NCBI GenBank assembly: GCA_003221985.1
Contig: QHUQ01000049.1
Coordinates: 1 to 10,273 of the forward strand
Direction of reading: 5' to 3'
DNA length: 10,273 nucleotides
From: Gemmatimonadota bacterium
Lineage (GTDB): Bacteria; Gemmatimonadota; Gemmatimonadetes; Gemmatimonadales; GWC2-71-9
The notes under the pieces are model-generated. The model worked only from the letters and a program-made list of their open reading frames with translations. It was not told the origin of the DNA and did no database searches. A program made the position numbers and the translations under genes. This document shows positions 1 to 8,733 of the stretch, piece by piece; within the stretch, counting starts at the first letter, position 1; each line of letters opens with the position of its first letter.

Positions 1-26
1 CCAGAAACCCATGCGCCGAAAATAGC

Positions 27-56
27 TTGCGGCTGCGCGCGTCCGCAATGTAGCTT
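27..56 (+). promoter_or_regulatory. Possible promoter for the phosphoribosyltransferase-tldDE operon
   Basis: The 64 bases before the first gene contain TTGCGG at 27-32 and TAGCTT at 51-56, separated by 18 bases, a weak match to a housekeeping -35/-10 pair (3 of 6 at each box). The -10-like box ends 8 bases before the ATG at 65, so a transcript starting at the usual distance would be leaderless or nearly so. No Shine-Dalgarno-like sequence precedes the ATG, which fits this reading. In GC-rich DNA such matches can be chance, so confidence is low. Confidence 0.25.
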
Positions 57-64
57 CCCGCACG

Positions 65-580
65 ATGGCTCCATCCGCCGGCATGCGCCCCAAAAGCAAG
101 ACTCCCCGCGGCGTGCTTCAGGTCGACTGGCCGTTCTTCGGCGAGCTCTGCCGGGTGCTCGCGCTGAAGGTGTTCCGCGAGTATGACCCCCACGTGGTCA
201 TCGGCATCGCGAAGGCCGGCGTCATCCCCGGCGCGGTCGTCGCGAGCATCCTGCAGCGCGATTTCGCCTCCATCGCCATTACGAAGGAAGGCTCCGTCAT
301 CGCCGGCCCGCCGCGCCTCGTGACCGGCAAGCGCGTCCTGCTGGTCGACGAAACGTGCGAGTCGGGCAACACCATGAAGCTCGCGCTCGCCGCCGTGCGC
401 GAGCAGAAGCCCGCCGAGGTGAAGACGGCAGTGTCGTTCAAGACCGGCGGGTACAAGCCCGATTTCTACGCGCTCGAGAACGAGAACTTCATCATTCTCC
501 CCTGGGACCTGGAAGTCATCGTGAACGGCGAGATCGTGGTCCGCCCCGACTACCGCGCCCAGCTGAAGGACGGCCGTTGA
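65..580 (+). CDS. Purine-type phosphoribosyltransferase (COG2236-like)
   Basis: This 171-aa protein is a type I phosphoribosyltransferase, which moves a phosphoribosyl group from PRPP to a nucleobase in salvage. The PRPP-binding loop is at residues 91-103 (VLLVDETCESGNT). Its acidic pair is Asp95-Glu96 rather than the commoner Asp-Asp, followed by the Ser-Gly-Asn-Thr phosphate-binding turn. Residues 43-56 (HVVIGIAKAGVIPG) form the usual early beta strand and glycine turn. The tail around PDFYALENENFIILPW (residues 132-147) resembles the end of the hypoxanthine/xanthine phosphoribosyltransferase-like COG2236 group, so a purine base is the likely substrate, although the sequence alone does not fix which one. 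The protein is cytoplasmic, with no signal peptide. ATG 65 is chosen as the first in-frame start; ATG 83 (Met7) is also possible because the first residues are not conserved family sequence. It is the first gene of an operon, and its TGA overlaps the TTG start of tldD. Confidence 0.85.
   Translation: MAPSAGMRPKSKTPRGVLQVDWPFFGELCRVLALKVFREYDPHVVIGIAKAGVIPGAVVASILQRDFASIAITKEGSVIAGPPRLVTGKRVLLVDETCESGNTMKLALAAVREQKPAEVKTAVSFKTGGYKPDFYALENENFIILPWDLEVIVNGEIVVRPDYRAQLKDGR
565..570 (+). promoter_or_regulatory. Ribosome binding site that decides the tldD TTG start
   Basis: GAAGGA ends 6 bases before a TTG at 577-579. The TTG overlaps the phosphoribosyltransferase TGA as TTGA. No ATG or GTG lies nearby in the tldD frame, and the encoded sequence from this TTG looks like a normal TldD amino terminus. 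This supports a TTG start with translational coupling. Confidence 0.55.
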
Positions 581-1850
581 GAGATCGTCTCGCCGCGGCC
601 GTCAAACAGTCGCGCGCCGGTTACACCGAAATCCGCGTCGAACGCACCTGGAGCTCCGCCGTCGCCTTCCGCGGGCGCCGTCTCGAGACGGCGACGGTCA
701 GCGAAGACCAGGGCGGATTCGTGCGCGTGCTCAACCAGGGCTGCGGCTGGGGCATCGCCTCGTTCACGTCGCTCGACGAGCTGCCGGCGATGGTGGCACG
801 GGCCAACGAGCTGTCGCGCGCCGTGCGGCTCGACGAGCCGATCCGGCTGGCCGACACGCCGCCGGAAGTCGGGGACGCGGTGCTGGAGCTCGACGGCGAC
901 GTGCGGGGGATTTCGCTCTCGGACAAAAAGCAACTCCTCGATCGCTACAACGGCGCCATGCTCGCCGTCTCAAATAAGATCGTCGATACGCAAGCGAGCT
1001 ATCGGGACGAAGTCTCGGAGGTGTGGTACGTCAACTCCGAAGGCACGTCGCTCTACCAGCTGCGGCCCGAGGTCGTCGTCTCCGGCACCGCGATCGCCCG
1101 CCGCAACGGCACCATCGAGAAGGGCCTCGAGTCCATCGGGCTGCGCAAAGGCTGGGACAGCGTGCAGGGGTTCGACGATCGGTTCCGCGTCGTCGCGCAG
1201 CGCGCGGTCGATCTGCTCGAGGCGCCGCGCGTGCGCGGCGGCGCCTACCCCGTGATTCTCGACAATGAGCTGGCCGGCGTCTTCATTCACGAAGCGTTCG
1301 GCCATCTCTCCGAGGCCGACTTCGTCTACGAAAACCCGACGAGGGGACGCCGACGCAGGACACGCCGCTCATCCGCGAGGGGATCCTCGTCGGGCGCCTG
1401 CACTCGCGCGAAACGGCCGCGAAGCTGGGCGAGCGCCCCACCGGCAACGCCCGCGCGATCTCGTTCCGGCATCCGCCCATCGTGCGCATGACGAATACCT
1501 ACATCGCGCCCGGCGGCAAGGGCGTCGGGTTCGACGATCTCATCAGCGACATCCCGCTCGGCGTGTACGCGTGCGGTGCGTTCGGCGGCCAGACGATGCT
1601 CGAGAATTTTTCGTTCACGGCCGGCTGGGGCTACATGATTCGCGACGGCAAGGTCGCCGAGCTGGTGAAGGACGTCGTGCTGGCGGGCAATCTGTTTCAG
1701 ACGCTCGACCGCATCGATCACATTGCCGGCGACTTCACCTGGAATCAGATGGGCGGCGGGTGTGGCAAGGGCGGCCAGTTCCCGCTGCCGGTGACCGAAG
1801 GGGCGCCGCACGTGCGCATCGAGGAAGCCCTCATCGGCGGGGACGTATGA
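577..1850 (+). pseudogene. tldD: tldD, zinc metalloprotease subunit, disrupted by internal deletion and frameshift
   Basis: TldD is the catalytic subunit of the TldD/TldE (PmbA) protease, peptidase family M103, which degrades unfolded peptides and matures some modified peptides in studied bacteria. Reading from TTG 577, the amino-terminal domain is intact up to the zinc motif HEAFGH (His238, Glu239, His243) and SEADFVYENP. The frame then runs into arginine-rich noise and stops at 1489-1491. From about 1338, conserved TldD sequence continues in another frame (DEGTPTQ, then LVGRLHSRETAAKLGERPTG, RMTNTY, GGQT) through the Cys ligand motif CGKGGQ (Cys codon 1761-1763) to the TGA at 1848-1850. Family members carry about 34-35 residues between YENP and DEGTP, including the VVDDGTLPG..RGS stretch; these are absent here. 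The frame change requires a loss of 3n+1 bases, most simply about 103-106. Restoring that gives about 458-459 aa, a normal TldD length. The lesion is either a real inactivating deletion or an assembly error; the rest of the gene shows no decay. Confidence 0.85.
1333..1341 (+). other. Frame-switch junction in tldD
   Basis: Upstream codons read Glu-Asn-Pro at 1330-1338 in the frame of the TTG start. Downstream codons read Asp-Glu-Gly-Thr-Pro from 1338 in the frame of the TldD carboxyl terminus. The junction therefore lies within a few bases of 1336-1340. No direct repeat longer than a few bases is visible on either side, but the lost sequence is unknown, so breakpoint microhomology cannot be judged. 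Confidence 0.75.
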
Positions 1851-3181
1851 TCGATCGGCTGCTCGACACCGCTCGCGGCGCCGTCGACGGTGCCGACGCG
1901 CTCTGGCGCCGCGAAGAGCGGACGACGGTGGCGTTCGAGTCGGGGCGGCTCAAGGCGGCGGGCATCTCGGAGGAGGCGGGGCTCAACCTGCGCGTGCTCG
2001 CGCGGGGCCGCATGGGCGTGGCGGGGACGACCGCGGCCAGGCCCGATCCCGCGGCCCTCCTCGACAGGGCGCGCGCGTCGGCGGAACTCGGCGAGGTCGT
2101 GGATCTCGCGTTTCCCGGCGCCGGCACCGCCAACCTGCCGCCGATTTCCACGTTCTTCGAACGCACCGCCGACGCCTCGCTCAATACGTTGATCCGCATG
2201 GGCCGCCTCCTCGTCGAGCGGTTGGCGCGACCCGACTGCCAGGTCAACGTCTCCGTGGAGCGGGAGGTCGCCGAGACGGCGGTCGGTAATTCGGCCGGCG
2301 CGCGCGGCGAGTACCGCGCCACCGGCATCGCGGTCACGGCCGACATCACGCGCATCGCCGGGGACGACGTGCTGATGGTGTACGATCAGTACGTCGGCGC
2401 CGACCTGCCGAGCGATGCCGATCTCGAGACGCTGGTCCGCTCCGTCGAGACGCGTCTCACCGCCGCCCTCACCGTCGTCACACCGCCCGACGGCGCGCTG
2501 CCGGTCGTGTTCACGCCGGCCGGACTCGCGGCCGTGGTGCTGCCGCTGGAGCAGGCGCTGTCGGGGAAAACGGTGCTCCAAGGCAGCTCTCCCCTCGCCG
2601 GCAAAGTGGGTGAGACGCTGTTCGACGAGCGTCTCTCGATCATCGACGACCCACTCACGCCGGGACGGCCGGCCTCACGGCCGGTGGATGACGAGTGCGT
2701 GCCGTCGCGCGCGACGGGACTGGTGGAGCATGGCATGGTCGGGCGCTTCGTCTATGATCTCGAGACGGCCGCGCGCGCCAAGACGCAGAGCACCGGCAAC
2801 GGACGGCGCGGGGTGTTTGGGAAACCACATATTGGCTACACGAACGTCGTGTTTCGGATGACGGACGGAGCACATGTCGGATCGGAATCCCACGCGTTGG
2901 GCGGGGGATTGATCGCCGACATCGAAGATGGCCTCATCGTCGATGACCTGATCGGGGTCGGGCAGGGCAACGTGATCAGCGGCGCGTTCAGCCATCCGGT
3001 GGGACTCGCCTACCGTGTGCAGCGCGGCGAAGTGACGGGCCGCGTGAAGGATGCCGCCGTCGCGGGGAACACCTACGACCTGCTCAAACGAGTCGGAGGC
3101 TTTGGAACGGACGGGCGCTGGCTCGCGTCGCGCTGGTCGCCGTCGTTGCTGCTGGATGGAGTTAGCGTGGCCCGTAGGTAG
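1847..3181 (+). CDS. tldE: TldE/PmbA family protein, non-catalytic partner of TldD
   Basis: This 444-aa protein has the length and layout of TldE (PmbA), the zinc-less subunit that pairs with TldD. The amino-terminal half carries the family pattern around residues 31-60 (ESGRLKAAGI, then LNLRVLARGRMG). The carboxyl half carries residues 304-323 (DLETAARAKTQSTGNGRRGV), a PmbA hallmark of a 'DL.TA....ST.NG.R' type. There is no HExxxH motif, as expected for TldE; its catalytic activity depends on TldD. The protein is cytoplasmic. ATG 1847 overlaps the tldD TGA as ATGA; the frame is open further upstream to 1265, but that upstream part is antisense-like noise over tldD. A GGGGA run at 1839-1843 lies only 3 bases from the ATG, so translation probably relies partly on coupling to tldD, which the tldD frameshift would weaken. 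The gene itself looks intact, and its stop codon lies in the palindrome that follows. Confidence 0.9.
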   Translation: MIDRLLDTARGAVDGADALWRREERTTVAFESGRLKAAGISEEAGLNLRVLARGRMGVAGTTAARPDPAALLDRARASAELGEVVDLAFPGAGTANLPPISTFFERTADASLNTLIRMGRLLVERLARPDCQVNVSVEREVAETAVGNSAGARGEYRATGIAVTADITRIAGDDVLMVYDQYVGADLPSDADLETLVRSVETRLTAALTVVTPPDGALPVVFTPAGLAAVVLPLEQALSGKTVLQGSSPLAGKVGETLFDERLSIIDDPLTPGRPASRPVDDECVPSRATGLVEHGMVGRFVYDLETAARAKTQSTGNGRRGVFGKPHIGYTNVVFRMTDGAHVGSESHALGGGLIADIEDGLIVDDLIGVGQGNVISGAFSHPVGLAYRVQRGEVTGRVKDAAVAGNTYDLLKRVGGFGTDGRWLASRWSPSLLLDGVSVARR

Positions 3182-3205
3182 GGGCGCAGCATGCTGCGCC
3201 CCTAC
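3178..3205. repeat. Perfect 28-nt palindrome with GTAG foot, REP-like, between convergent genes
   Basis: The arm GTAGGGGCGCAGCA is followed directly by its exact reverse complement, giving a 28-base self-complementary sequence. Its first GTAG supplies the TAG stop of tldE (3179-3181), and its last base is the first base of the stop codon of the opposing V4R gene (3205-3207). A second in-frame TAG for that gene lies inside the palindrome. Neither strand has a T-tract after the stem, so it is not a classical intrinsic terminator, though it could form a hairpin in either transcript and protect 3' ends. The GTAG foot is the feature recognised in REP elements mobilised by RAYT (TnpA-REP) proteins; assigning this element to that class is inference. 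Confidence 0.75.
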
Positions 3206-3702
3206 TACGTCGCCCCCAACGCCTCCACATACGTCCTGCCCTGCGTCATGTCGTTATAGACGCGTTCCAACACCTCGGGCGTCGCCGACAGGAAACGGCA
3301 GCGCTCGTCGCCGCGGCTGCGGCACTCGACTTCCATGACCGCCACCGTCTCGTCGGACAGCCGCCCCAGGAAATCCGCGAGCATCCCGGCCGAGAAAAAG
3401 CACATCGGTGACTGTGCCGTCCCCGGCTCGGCTTCCGCCCAGTCGCTGGAGTCGAGCGCCAGCGCGCCGATGCCGACCGGGCTCATCGACACGGTGCCCC
3501 AGCCGCCGCTCGTGAAGAACTCGGAGAGCGTTTCAGCGAGCCGGTCGGCATCGAGAGCGGTGGGGCTGTGCTCGGCGGCGAACGCCGTGTAGAGCCCTTC
3601 CCCCGCGGCGTAGCCGGACTCCTGCAGGATCGTGACGAGTTGGTCAGGCGCGTGTGCGGCGAGGCTGGCGTGGAGCTGTCGCAGGATGCCGGGGACGGTC
3701 AT
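3205..3702 (-). CDS. V4R (4-vinyl reductase) domain protein
   Basis: This 165-aa cytoplasmic protein ends in a V4R domain at about residues 65-140. The clearest part is residues 100-140, with a hydrophobic turn (MCFFSAGMLADFLGRL) followed by VECRSRGDERCRFL. V4R domains bind small molecules such as hydrocarbons or tetrapyrrole-like ligands in sensors and in bacteriochlorophyll and methanogenesis proteins. Cys101, Cys127 and Cys135 may contribute a metal or ligand site, as the Cys-x7-Cys pair does in several V4R proteins. The amino-terminal 60 residues are helical and unassigned. No output domain is present, so it is probably a stand-alone sensor or small-molecule binder. The start is ATG at 3702, because codons further upstream overlap ligA and have no family character. 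It begins 13 bases after the ligA stop, with no evident Shine-Dalgarno site, and is likely the last gene of the GAF-ligA operon. Confidence 0.75.
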   Translation of the reverse strand: MTVPGILRQLHASLAAHAPDQLVTILQESGYAAGEGLYTAFAAEHSPTALDADRLAETLSEFFTSGGWGTVSMSPVGIGALALDSSDWAEAEPGTAQSPMCFFSAGMLADFLGRLSDETVAVMEVECRSRGDERCRFLSATPEVLERVYNDMTQGRTYVEALGAT

Positions 3703-3715
3703 ATGAGAAGGCAAC

Positions 3716-6507
<2,792 letters not shown>

Positions 6508-6566
6508 GGGTGCAATAGTTTCGCTCGGGAACGCGAGTCACGTCAAGCGGAAGTAGATTTCCCGCC
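6508..6566. promoter_or_regulatory. Divergent intergenic region with candidate promoters for the GAF operon and the M24 peptidase
   Basis: These 59 bases separate two divergent starts, so promoters for both directions should lie here or just inside the genes. On the plus strand, TAGATT at 6554-6559 ends 7 bases before the peptidase ATG at 6567, which would give a leaderless transcript; no good -35 box lies at the usual distance. On the minus strand a TTGACG, reverse complement of CGTCAA at 6541-6546, is a fair -35 box, but the best TAT-like sequence downstream is spaced too far (23 bases) for a standard promoter. No ribosome binding site is evident on either side. Confidence 0.35.
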
Positions 6567-7925
6567 ATGCGCACACTCACTCCATTCGCGATGGTCGGCG
6601 CGCTGGTCTCGACGTTGCCGGCGCAAACGAAACGCTCGGCGTCCGACCCCGCGCCCATCGGAGCGTACAGCGTCGTGCCCGAGCTGCCGGGGATGGGGCG
6701 GCCGGTGGACACCGCGGCGGTCGCCGCCCGCCGTCGCGCGCTGCTCAAGCGCATCGGACGCGGCTCGATCCTGGTTCCGGCCTCGCACGAGCGGAACATC
6801 GAACAGGACTACGTTCAGGACAACGATTTCCGCCAGAACAACACCTTCTTCTATCTCACCGAGCTCGAGACCCAGGACGCCTGGCTGCTGCTGACGGCGC
6901 GCGGAGCCGACACGCTCGAGACCGTGCTGTTCCTGCCGGCGCGCACGCCGTCGCAGGAGCGCTGGACCGGACTGCGGCTCGGCCCCGACAGCGTGGCGGT
7001 GCGCGTGTCCGGCATCGGCAACGTTCTGCCGGTCGATTCCCTGGACAACCGGCTGCGGCGCGTCCGATTCGCCGCGGCGCGCGGCTGGCCGGTCTACGTG
7101 CCGCTCGGCCCGGGGACGCGTGACGAGTCCCGCATCGCCGATCTCGCCTTCTCCGGGGCCGACGTGCGCAACGTGCTCCCGATCGTCGATTCGATGCGCG
7201 TCGTGAAAGACGCCGACGAGATCGCCCGGCTGCGGCGCGCCGTCGACATCAGCGTCGCCGGGCACATCGCCGCGATGCGTGCCGCGCGCCCCGGGATGTA
7301 CGAATACGAGATCGAAGCGGCCCTCGAGGACGGGTTCCGCCGCAATGGCGCCGACCGCGTCGGATATCCCTCGATCGTGGGCAGCGGCCCCAACTCCACG
7401 ACGCTGCACTACGACGTCAACCGCCGCCGCACCGAGAACGGCGATCTGGTCCTGATCGATGCCGCGGCGGAATGGGGCCAGTACACCGCCGACGTGACGC
7501 GCACGTTCCCGGTCAACGGCCGCTTCACGCCGCGGCAGAAGGCGATCTACGATCTGGTGCTGGGCGCGCAGCAGGCGGCGTTCGACTCCGTGCGCCCGGG
7601 CGTCACGATCGGGCAGCTGGACGGCATCGCGCGGGCATACATGCGCGCGCACTCGGGCACGCTGTGTGGTGAGAAGACCTGCGATGACCGCGAATACTTC
7701 AACCACGGCCTCGGCCATCCGATCGGGATGGACGTCCACGACGTCGGCTTCGGCCGGCCGCTCGAGCCCGGCATGGTGATCACGCTCGAGCCGGGGATCT
7801 ACCTCCAGGCCGAGAAGCTCGGTGTGCGGATCGAGGACGACGTGCTGGTTACCCCGATGGGCGGCGAGTGGCTGTCGGCGGGAGCACCGCGGACGACGGA
7901 CGCGATTGAGAAATTGATGCGATAA
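6567..7925 (+). CDS. Exported M24B metallopeptidase, Xaa-Pro aminopeptidase-like
   Basis: This enzyme probably removes amino-terminal residues before proline using two metal ions. It is 452 aa with an amino-terminal signal peptide (Arg2, hydrophobic stretch 4-17, likely cleavage after Ala19 or Gln20), so it should act outside the cytoplasm. An AMP_N-type non-catalytic domain follows at about 45-200, including QDYVQDNDFRQNNTFFYLTE. The pita-bread catalytic domain covers about 210-440. Predicted metal ligands are all present: Asp298 (LIDAAAEW), Asp309 (ADVTRTFP), His384 (GLGHPIGMDVHDVG), Glu408 (ITLEPGIY) and Glu423 (RIEDDVLVT), with proton-shuttle histidines His281 and His391. Cys367 and Cys372, just before the His-ligand loop, are suited to a disulfide in an exported protein. 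The ATG at 6567 is supported by the signal peptide. The gene is monocistronic and ends two bases before the second palindrome. It is related to pepP/pepQ-type genes, but the exact specificity is not shown by sequence. Confidence 0.92.
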   Translation: MRTLTPFAMVGALVSTLPAQTKRSASDPAPIGAYSVVPELPGMGRPVDTAAVAARRRALLKRIGRGSILVPASHERNIEQDYVQDNDFRQNNTFFYLTELETQDAWLLLTARGADTLETVLFLPARTPSQERWTGLRLGPDSVAVRVSGIGNVLPVDSLDNRLRRVRFAAARGWPVYVPLGPGTRDESRIADLAFSGADVRNVLPIVDSMRVVKDADEIARLRRAVDISVAGHIAAMRAARPGMYEYEIEAALEDGFRRNGADRVGYPSIVGSGPNSTTLHYDVNRRRTENGDLVLIDAAAEWGQYTADVTRTFPVNGRFTPRQKAIYDLVLGAQQAAFDSVRPGVTIGQLDGIARAYMRAHSGTLCGEKTCDDREYFNHGLGHPIGMDVHDVGFGRPLEPGMVITLEPGIYLQAEKLGVRIEDDVLVTPMGGEWLSAGAPRTTDAIEKLMR

Positions 7926-7926
7926 G

Positions 7927-7971
7927 GACGAGACGTAGGGACACGCCAGTGGCGTGTCCCTACGTCTCGTC
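7927..7971. terminator. 45-nt palindrome with GTAG foot, likely hairpin terminator of the peptidase gene
   Basis: Two perfect 22-base arms (7927-7948 and 7950-7971) flank a single central base. The core at 7935-7963 begins GTAGGGACACGCCA and ends in the complementary CCCTAC. The flanks GACGAGAC and GTCTCGTC extend the stem by 8 pairs. The plus strand continues with TTTCTCGTTCTT, a fair T-rich tail, so it should terminate peptidase transcription; the minus strand lacks a T-tract. The right arm also contains the TAG stop and the last three sense codons of the opposing TPR gene. It shares the GTAGGG...CCCTAC frame with the palindrome at 3178-3205 but has a different inner sequence, suggesting two members of one repeat class. 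Confidence 0.75.
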
Positions 7972-8727
7972 TTTCTCGTTCTTGATGTCGGCGAGGAGCG
8001 CGGCGGCGTCTTCCTTGTACTGCGCGTCGAGCACGTCGACGTTCGGCAGCGTCGGGATGATCTGGAGCTGTTCCCGGGCCTTCGAGTAGCGGCCCAGATC
8101 GGTATAGACTTCCGCCAGCTCGAGGCGGTGGTAGATGTGCGTCGGCGCGATCGCGACCGCGCGCTCGAGGTGCCGGACCGCGTCGTCCCAATTGGCGACC
8201 GACATGAAACCGCCGCCGAACAGCGCCTTGGCGAAGAAGCGCTGAATCGCGGAGAGCCGCTTCACCTCGGCATGCCAGGCGCCGAGGACGTGGTGAGCGT
8301 TGTCGTAGTTGGAGTCGATCGCGACCGCCCGCGTCGCCTCGTCGAAGATGATCTTCGCGTAGCGCACCCGCTCCTTACTGCCTTTGGTGCGGGAGAGCCG
8401 GCCCAGCACCATCGCTAGGGCGTAGTGCCCGTCGGCCCGCGTCGAATCGGCGCGAATCGCGCGCTCGGCATAGCCCCGGCCCACGGAATACAGGCTATCC
8501 CGGCGGTTCTTGAGGGAATCGGCATTGCCCTGTATTTGTTTGGCGACGTCGGCTATCGCCCGCGCCGCTTTCCAGTTCGCTTCATAGCTCAGCGAATCGA
8601 CGGCGAGGGCCGCCTGGTAGTGACGCAGGGCGACATCGGGGTGCATGAGACCGGCGCCGTCACCCAATGCGATGTGATTGACGGGACCTTGCGCCAACGC
8701 GCTGAGAGCGAGAACGATGGAGACCAT
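7960..8727 (-). CDS. Exported TPR protein resembling the RMDN/FAM82 family
   Basis: This 255-aa protein starts with a short signal-peptide-like segment (MVSIVLALSALAQG), uncommonly lacking a basic residue at the amino end, and is probably secreted to the periplasm. The rest is helical tetratricopeptide repeats: about 31-64, 82-105, 124-158, 176-196 and 200-222, with TPR signatures such as HYQAALAVD, AERAIRADS, EATRAVAIDSNY and LERAVAIAP. The central stretch (GAWHAEVKRL, then FFAKALFGGG, and DDAVRHLERAVAIAPTHIYH) closely follows the pattern I recall for eukaryotic regulator-of-microtubule-dynamics proteins (RMDN1-3) and their bacterial relatives. TPRs mediate protein contacts and the partner is unknown. 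ATG 8727 is chosen because a signal peptide begins there; upstream codons are antisense to the phosphorylase gene. It is divergent from that gene by only 6 bases, and its last three sense codons (Asp-Glu-Thr) and stop lie in the palindrome. Confidence 0.75.
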   Translation of the reverse strand: MVSIVLALSALAQGPVNHIALGDGAGLMHPDVALRHYQAALAVDSLSYEANWKAARAIADVAKQIQGNADSLKNRRDSLYSVGRGYAERAIRADSTRADGHYALAMVLGRLSRTKGSKERVRYAKIIFDEATRAVAIDSNYDNAHHVLGAWHAEVKRLSAIQRFFAKALFGGGFMSVANWDDAVRHLERAVAIAPTHIYHRLELAEVYTDLGRYSKAREQLQIIPTLPNVDVLDAQYKEDAAALLADIKNEKDET

Positions 8728-8733
8728 GCGAGT

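Noticed and set aside
1..12. Possible start of a divergent gene (ATG on the minus strand at 12)
   Set aside because: Only four codons are visible (Met-Gly-Phe-Trp), and no ribosome binding site stands out in the adjacent bases. It cannot be supported.
1265..1846. Upstream extension of the tldE frame to 1265
   Set aside because: The translated extension is rich in Arg, Ala and His without family resemblance and lies over tldD. The ATGA start at 1847 begins conserved TldE sequence.
6543..7739. Long antisense frame (398 codons) over the M24 peptidase gene
   Set aside because: This is a GC-rich antisense shadow. The plus strand encodes a complete peptidase with all metal ligands.
8425..8733. 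Extension of the phosphorylase upstream of 8734
   Set aside because: It is antisense to TPR coding sequence and the family starts at the IERKRDG region just after 8734.
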